From NCBI GenBank assembly GCA_029204225.1, contig CM055093.1:21357701-21421700 (forward strand): DNA of 64,000 bases. The letters are read 5' to 3'. A model generated the notes under the pieces. It was given only the letters and a program-made list of their open reading frames with translations, searched no databases and had not been told where the DNA came from. Below are positions 57,601 to 64,000 of this stretch, one piece after another. Origin of the DNA: Diphasiastrum complanatum (lineage: Eukaryota; Streptophyta; Lycopodiopsida; Lycopodiales; Lycopodiaceae). The position numbers and the translations under genes are program-made. The stretch's first letter is position 1. Each line of letters starts with the position of its first letter.

Positions 57601-59423
57601 GCGGATTTAGCACGACCTATATACAAACTGACTATTGTTCCTATTTAAATACTACAGGCGTTAGAAGCCTTTGAAAAATTAAAAAAATCATTAATTTCAG
57701 CACCAATACTGCATTCTCTAGATTGGACAATAGAATTTCATGTTCATATGGATGCCTCAAAATACGCCATTGGATCAGTTTTGACACAGCCAGGTGACTA
57801 TAAGAAGGATTATCCTATACGATTTGCAAGCAGACAACTTACAGATCCGGAGAAGAATTATTCAACAATAGAACGTGAGGCGTTAGCCATGATTTTTTTT
57901 TTTGTTCGTCACTACCTCATGGAAACGCACTTTGCATTTTATACGGATCACCAGCCGTTATTTTACTTGGTAAACAAGACATGCAGTACTGGACGTATTG
58001 CAAGATGGTTATTGTTATTGACTGGATTTGAATTTCGCATTGTGGTTCGAAAGGGGAAGCAACATTATCTAGCCGATCACATTTCACGAATCGAATCTAC
58101 ACCAGTTAATACTGAAGTGGATGATGAACTACCAGATGCTGCATTGTTCTATGTCGAGGCAGTACCTGAGTGAAAAACGAATACTGTTGAGTACCTGATG
58201 CTAGGACAACCGAATGACTCCTTGACAAAAGTACAGAAGAGACAATTGATTCATAAGACTCAATCTTATCAATTGATTGTAGGACAATTGTATCGTGGAT
58301 CAGACAATATTTTACGAAGATGTGTTTTACCGCATGAAGTACCAGATCTAATCATGTTTTTACATGATGGCATGGGTGGAGGACACTTCTCTACAGATAT
58401 TACTGTTCGCAAACTTTTGCAATCAGGTTGTTGGTGGCCTATGCTTCATAAAGACAGAGAAAATTTTATTCAGACATGTGATGTTTGCCATCAAGCACGA
58501 CGGCCTACTCGACATAATTATGAACCCTTGCATCTGGTTTTATCGCAAGCACCGTTTGAAAAATGGGGACTGAATTATGTTGGTCCTATTCATCCTACCG
58601 CGCAAGGATCTCAGGCCCTACATTATCGTAGCAACTGATTATATGACCAAGTGGGTTGAAGCCAAAGCTGTCAAAGTTGCTGATGCGAAATCTACGGCCA
58701 AGTTTCTATATGAAAATATTATAATCAGATTTGGATGTCCGATCGAGATTGTCAGTGGCCGGGGTACACACTTTTTTAATCAAACAATAAGGTGTTTACT
58801 GGAAGATTTTTTGTTACACATAGATTTAACACTCCCTACTATCCCAGAGGGAATGGCCAAGTTGAATCTTTTAATAAGATTCTCTGCACCATTATGACAA
58901 AGAGAGTTGAAGCAAGTTGGTCTGATTGGAAACATAAATTGTATGCAATGTTATGGGCATTCAGAACCGCTTACAAAAATAGCACAAATCAGACATCTTT
59001 TCAACTGGTTCATGGTCAGGATGCTGTCATGCCGATTGAATGTTTAATCCATCCTTACGCATAGCAGCAACGGAACGATTAAATGATGATAAGTCTTTAC
59101 AACTCCGTCATGAAGCATTGCACAAATTATATGAAACCCGATTGATGGCAGTTCATGTGTTAGCAACAGAGAAAGCCCGCCGCAAGGCATGGCACGATCG
59201 TCGATTGCACAAAAAGGATCTGAAACTAGGAGATCTTCCATTGATGTACAAAACCAAGCTGATCAAGGGAAAGTTGAACTTTACCGGTGAAGGCCCATAT
59301 AAAGTGAAGGAAATCCTGAACTATGGTGTAGTAATTCTTGAGCACTTGGATGGAAAACGATTTGATACTCCGGTGATTGGCAGCCAATTATGCAACTTTT
59401 GGCAGCCTGCTCCGCCAGTTTAG
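54690..59423 (+). pseudogene. Ty3/gypsy element 3, nearly complete gag-pol
   Basis: Two zinc knuckles open it (CFACGENHRAAEC from 54719 and CHDCGYGHCYKDC). Protease follows with VIDGGSGVDLIS near 55469. RT runs from about 56660 (TEWILPIVIVPKKNGKLRIC, FLDGFSGYNQVKIAP, MSFGLCNAPSSFQRVM, and the catalytic YLDDL at 57316-57330). RNase H is at about 57720-58080 (HMDASKYAIGSVL, TIEREALAM). The integrase zinc region is at 58350-58495 (HDGMGGGH...CDVCH), the core follows (VATDYMTKWVEAKAV, then YYPRGNGQVESFN) and the C-terminus is GKLNFTGEGPYKVKEIL. It has no chromodomain. Gag-pol order and RT type fit a non-chromovirus gypsy lineage. More than ten stops and at least three frameshifts make it inactive. 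LTRs were not delimited. Confidence 0.92.
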
Positions 59424-61063
59424 CAAGCCTCATCTCAATGGTTTTTTAATTTTAATTGTTTTTCAATTTTTTTGTTTTCAGTATTTAAATTGCTGAGTTT
59501 TTTTTGGAAAAAGACAATTAAAAAAAACAAAAAGAAAAAAAAAAAATTGAGAAAAGACTGATGAGCAAAAGTCAGAAAGTCATCAGCATGTAAAAAAGGA
59601 AGAACAATATTTTTTGATGAAAAATGGCGTAGAAAATCACTGTTTTGATCAGATGTGGCCTATACAGTATTAGAAACCTTTGCTGAGCCTCCAGACTGTA
59701 CATCCACTTCACATTTATCTAATTTGAGTTGGGCGAAGGTTCCTGTCCAGAAAAAATCTAGTTTTTGAGTCAGACAAAGGATCAGTAATATGCCATTTTG
59801 GGAACCTTCGCTGAGCACCTTAACCTCAATATGAACCTTCGCCGACCTGTTAGATGATCTTAAAATGTCCAAATTAGATTGTCCATAGGTTCAAATTGTG
59901 AAAAAATACATTTATGACAGTACTTGGGCAAAAGACCCTCCAGCTACACATCATCTCACATAAATTGATAGATGTATGTCTTCAAGGAAATTAAACTTCA
60001 GACCTCATAAAATTGTAGAGTCATCTCCAAGCTACCTCCAAGCTTTAATGAGATGATCACAGTCACCTCCACCTATCTTCAAACCCACCTTACTAGTACA
60101 ATCACTATGGTCCCATGCAGGACTAGTCTTGAGTGACTTTGAAATGTTGACTTCAACCATAACTAGCTCTATCAGAAGCTGAGATCTACGTGGTCTCAAG
60201 GTGGAATGACCCATTGGAAATGTTTTCACACTTTCACACTCATTCTTTTCCTCTATCTCCATTATGGAATAACAGTTGTTGCCCTTCAATTGTGATCAAT
60301 ATTAGCATCTTATCTCCTTCCTTGAATGAGTCTCAAAGATGTTGAGATCCCAAATCCAAGTCACAATAAGCTAGAAGAATCTCAACACTTATAGTAGCAA
60401 ATGTCTCAGTTGTTGCCCTATTTAACTGAAAGACACATACAATAATGTAGCAATTAGCCTCCTCATGGGTCACATGCATTGTTTCAAGATGGATCTGCAT
60501 GAGCTATGTCCTCCATGTTCTTCTTGCAATAACCAGAATGATCAAAGATGCTTACATAGAAGTTGATTATAGCCACATTGCTCCTAGTCATCATTAGAAG
60601 CATCTCACACTACCATGTAATATTCAAGATAACAAAGCTCCCTTAGCAGCTCCAATTAGTAAAACTTTGCTCTACCAAGTGGACATAAAAAATGGCTCAG
60701 AGGATAATTACATGATATTTTTAGAAATCAATCTACACATGCATACCCAAGCTAAAATTTAGATCAGCATGTAAAATCTAGAAAGAGACAAATGTAAAAA
60801 ATGTGCATTCAAGGAAAAACAAGGTGAGAAAAAGGTAGAGATTATAAAAGAGAGACCAAAAAGTCAAAACCACATATGCTCCTAATGGCATGACCTAAAA
60901 ATACAATCCCAAAAGGTACTACCCGATAATCCAAATAGACACCACAATAAGAATTTTGCATGATGACGATTAAGCTATTGAAGTGAAAAACCAGAATCAA
61001 AATCTTAATTGTCAGAGTTTGTCGGCAGCGGAAAGCGGCAAAATTCAGGTCCACTAGATGCTC
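59424..61063. other. No gene recognised
   Basis: Starts with a T/A-rich block just after the gypsy stop, then CCTTCGCTGAGC-type phrases at 59690 and 59810. No coding signature. Part of it may be the 3' LTR of the gypsy element. Confidence 0.4.
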
Positions 61064-61577
61064 GTGGGATCCCATCCTCACCACCTAGCCACCCGCCTCT
61101 TTCCCACTTGACCCCAAAAGGGTTGGTAACATGGGAGAAGGGTATTATGTCTACTTTGAGCTTATATGTGGGCGATGTTTTAGTCTCCATTTTACTTATG
61201 GGACAAATGCACTCTTTTTGGTGCCTTCACGGTATCAGCCACCCTATGTGCTTGCACCCTCCAACACCCCCACTCAAGCAAGCACAGGGTGAAATACACC
61301 CCCCACTTGTGCGTATAGGACTCCCAGTTTGTCGGCTCTGATACATTCCGGTCCAGTAGACGTTGTCGCGTATTGCGCACCTGCGGACCGCGCGTGGGAT
61401 CCCATCCCCACCTCCTAGCCACCCGGCTCTTTTCCACTTGACCCCAAAAGGGCTGGTACTAGGGGACAAGGGTATTATGTCTACTTTAAGCTTATATATG
61501 GGCAGGCGATGTTTTATTCTCCATTTTACTTATGGGGCAAATGCACTCTTTTTGGTGCCTTCACAGTAGCAGCCGCC
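61064..61577. repeat. Direct repeat at 330-bp offset
   Basis: The block from GTGGGATCCCATCC (61064) to GGTGCCTTCACGGTA (about 61234) recurs from 61394 to about 61570 with few differences (TAGCCACCCG, CCCCAAAAGGG, ATTATGTCTACTTT all shared). The 150-bp segment between is unique. It could be two solo LTR pieces or a tandem array. Confidence 0.85.
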
Positions 61578-61801
61578 CTCCAACATTAATATACCTCAAA
61601 TTGGCCCATACTTTGATCCTTTTGATTACAAGTATGCTTCATCTACAAAGTGTATGAAAAATTGCATCGATGAGGGCCGGATCATTTGTTAAAATATTCT
61701 CTCAGAGACCTACTTACTATCACGGTCAACACATGAAGAGGATGTGTGAAGAGGACATGGGTAGAATATAAGAAAGAGATGAGATGTAAGCATTAGAGAT
61801 T

Positions 61802-62173
61802 CTGTTTGACTTTCTTATTGCTTAATTTGGTAGTCTACTCTTAGCGAATTATTATTAGTCTAGCCATTCGCGACTTGCCTTTCGCGACTGATTATCAGTT
61901 GAGCTCAGTCTAGCACTTCATGAATAATTTGCGACTAATAATTTGTCTAGCTGTTCGTGACAAATTATCTTTCTAATGTTTTGATGCTTAATGTTTGGCT
62001 ACGTAATCAACTCAAACGTGATTTCTATCACTAGCGTTCTGTTCGTGTCTGATAGACATAGTCACGCTTAAGAAAAGAGTGAGATAGCTTATTCCGCTGC
62101 GCACGAACACTTTCCATTTGAGTTCATTTGTTTTTCGAGCTATTTTCGTTTCTCACACCTCTCTTTCCCAACA
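61802..62173 (+). repeat. Copia C 5' LTR, truncated
   Basis: From TGTTTGACTTTCTTATTGC to CCCAACA, aligning with the last 370 bp or so of the 1183-bp antisense LTR at 28698-29880. The upstream two thirds are missing. Several TCGCGA sites. Confidence 0.8.
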
Positions 62174-62185
62174 TGGTATCAGAGC
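62174..62185 (+). other. Primer-binding site (tRNA-Met initiator)
   Basis: TGGTATCAGAGC directly after the LTR end. This is the complement of the plant initiator tRNA-Met 3' end, the standard copia primer site. Confidence 0.9.
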
Positions 62186-62329
62186 TATTTCATGTAGCCT
62201 GATAAGCTTCCACAGTAACAAGACTCTACTAGTCGATAGAGTAATTGTCTTCTTGTTTTGTAATTTAGCACCAGATTTTCATACTTAAGTCACTGATAAC
62301 TTTTCCTATCACCTAGACTAGTCTTCCAC

Positions 62330-64000
62330 ATGGATTCCTAAGGGAAAGCCAGTCCTATCATGGACAAGCTTGATGGAGCCAATTACCATCTATGAAAATT
62401 TAAGATGAAAACTGTACTAATGGCTAAAGAATTGTATGACATTGTTATAGGTGCAGAAGGGAAACCCGAAGCAATCGCCAGATGGAAGCTGAAGGATGGA
62501 AAGGCTTTCACGTTGATCATTCTCAACATTTCGGATACTCAGATCAATCATGTATCCGAAGCCCATACATCCAAAGAAGTCTGGGACATCTTGAGCACAT
62601 TATACGAAGTGCGAGATATAGCTTCCAAGCTACATCTCAGGAAGAAATTTTACTCCCTCAAGATGGCAAATGGTGATTCCCTACAAAATTACATCAATCA
62701 AATCAAGAACCTGCTGAAGCAAATGGCCGTTGTCGATCTGTCATAGATGATCAAGACGCAGTGATGCAACTGCTTACAAGCTTGCCAAGCTCATACGACA
62801 ATTGGGTGATGATCATCATGGCACATCCAGAACTGACTCTATCGAAAGTCATTACAATGTTGTTGCAGGAAGACACGCGGAGGAACAAAGCCTCTAGTTC
62901 TTCAACTGATTCTCATGCTTTATACACCAACAAGAGCACGACTAAGCAGTAGAAGAAGAGGGCCTGGGGCAATCAAAGAAAGACTAGAAATCAGCACAAC
63001 ACAAGAAACAGTCAAATCCACAAACGAAGAAGAAGTTGTTCTGCAGATACTACAAACGAAACAACCACGAAATTCAAGACTGCCGGATACTGCAAGCAAA
63101 CAACAATAGCAAGAGACAGTTGAATCAAGTGGCCAATGCAACTACAGAAGCTCCACAACCCATTCAAGAAGCGGATCAAGCATTGCTGATTGCAACATCT
63201 ATTCCAAGTCAGTGCATCAATCCTTCATTATCATCACCTTATACGTGGATGATACGTTGCTTTTTAGCAACAATATCAATTTGGTCAAGGATTCTAAACA
63301 GATGTTGTTTTCTGAGTTCGACATGACTGATATAGGTGAAGCTCACTTCTGTCTGGGCATACATATCCATAGAGACAGAGCGGGATGACTACTCTATATC
63401 ACTCAACAAAGGTATCTTCACAATGTTCTTGATAGATACAATCTAATGAATTGTAAGTTAGCTCACTCACCGATATATCCAGGCTTGCGTTTGCCAAAGG
63501 ACCAATGTCCCAAGACCAAGCAGGAAGAGGAGCATATGAGAGAGTATCCTTATCGATCGATACTTGGATCTCTCATGTGCGCAATGGTCTATACAAGACC
63601 TGATATCTCTTTTGCAGTAAGCTCACTTAGCCAATATATAGCTAATCTTGGCATTACCCATTGGAAGGCTCTCATAAGAGTCATGAAGTATATTCGATCT
63701 ACCATGGACCAGTGCATCTGCTATGGAGAAGTCAACAATGACAATCTTCATCAGCTCAATGGATGTTCTGATGCAAGTTGGGGAGGAGATGTAGACAATC
63801 GTAAATCCACATCTGGATTTACATTCTTCTTCAGCGGTGGTCCTATCTCATGGAACAGTCGTAAGCAAACCTCTATCGCTCTTTCTTCTACAAAAGCTAA
63901 ATACATTGCTGCTTCTCAATCTATTAAAGAAGTGGTTTGGTTGAAAAGTTTACTGTCAGACATTAACTTGTATCAGTACAGCCCTACAATTATATTCTAT
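62330..64000 (+). pseudogene. Copia C internal region with large deletion
   Basis: The gag N-terminus (KFKMKTVLMAKELYDIVIG; LQNYINQIKNLLKQMAV) runs to about 62950 with stops. A zinc knuckle with altered second Cys (CRYYKRNNHEIQDC) lies near 63038-63080. After about 63235 the sequence jumps straight to the RT C-terminus (YVDDTLLFS at 63242), so protease, integrase and most of RT are missing. RNase H then runs off the window end (CSDASWGGDVDN; SSTKAKYIAAS). The part after 63513 matches the antisense copy at 30139-30618 essentially base for base. Confidence 0.88.

Overview
The window looks like nuclear DNA of a land plant. It holds an R2R3-MYB pseudogene with a plant-type intron position, a plant-type secreted GH18 chitinase-like gene, a Ty1/copia primer-binding site matching initiator tRNA-Met (TGGTATCAGAGC), GT-AG introns and many layers of decayed LTR retrotransposons. 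The amount of old, nested, mutated transposon sequence would suit a large-genome non-flowering plant such as a lycophyte or fern, but that is inference. Only one gene looks fully intact and functional: the GH18 gene at 24686-25639 (minus).

Layout. 1-6990: two decayed copia elements (A1, B) with their LTRs; A1 is split by a 336-bp MITE-like insertion. 7605-14850: the most unusual part. It reads as one decayed DNA transposon of about 7.2 kb with similar inverted ends. It carries three genes: a centromeric-type histone H3-like gene with a long C-terminal tail (minus), an unrecognised gene X (plus) divergent from it, and a multi-exon transposase-like gene (minus). The two divergent genes are separated by a CACGTG-rich tandem array flanked by outward-pointing TATA boxes, and their leaders share a repeated motif. 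The MITE in A1 has the same termini. 15001-19320: gag-like debris, a perfect 20-bp hairpin, a 1.28-kb palindrome and a second long inverted repeat. 20870-23290: a very decayed gypsy element.

24686-33152: the GH18 gene and a segmental duplication of its promoter, 5' UTR and first 30 codons, offset by 5070 bp. The duplicated signal-peptide coding region is joined in frame to the RNase H end of a copia element (family C), giving a 273-codon chimeric ORF behind a copy of the chitinase promoter.

33580-41962: a TCTCGACCGA-rich array, gypsy gag, a palindromic MITE, copia fragments, a second copy of the family A LTR, a second transposase-like fragment and an unrecognised 341-codon ORF. 45852-46529: R2R3-MYB pseudogene. 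47700-59423: a gypsy gag fragment, an antisense copia whose LTR carries an 88-bp tRNA-derived SINE with a perfect 12-bp target-site duplication, an antisense gypsy RT fragment, and a nearly full-length gypsy polyprotein with many stops. 61064-64000: a 330-bp-offset direct repeat, then a 5'-truncated and internally deleted copia C copy, of the same family as the one fused to the chitinase signal peptide.

All coordinates were read by eye. No database search was possible, so family calls rest on visible motifs.
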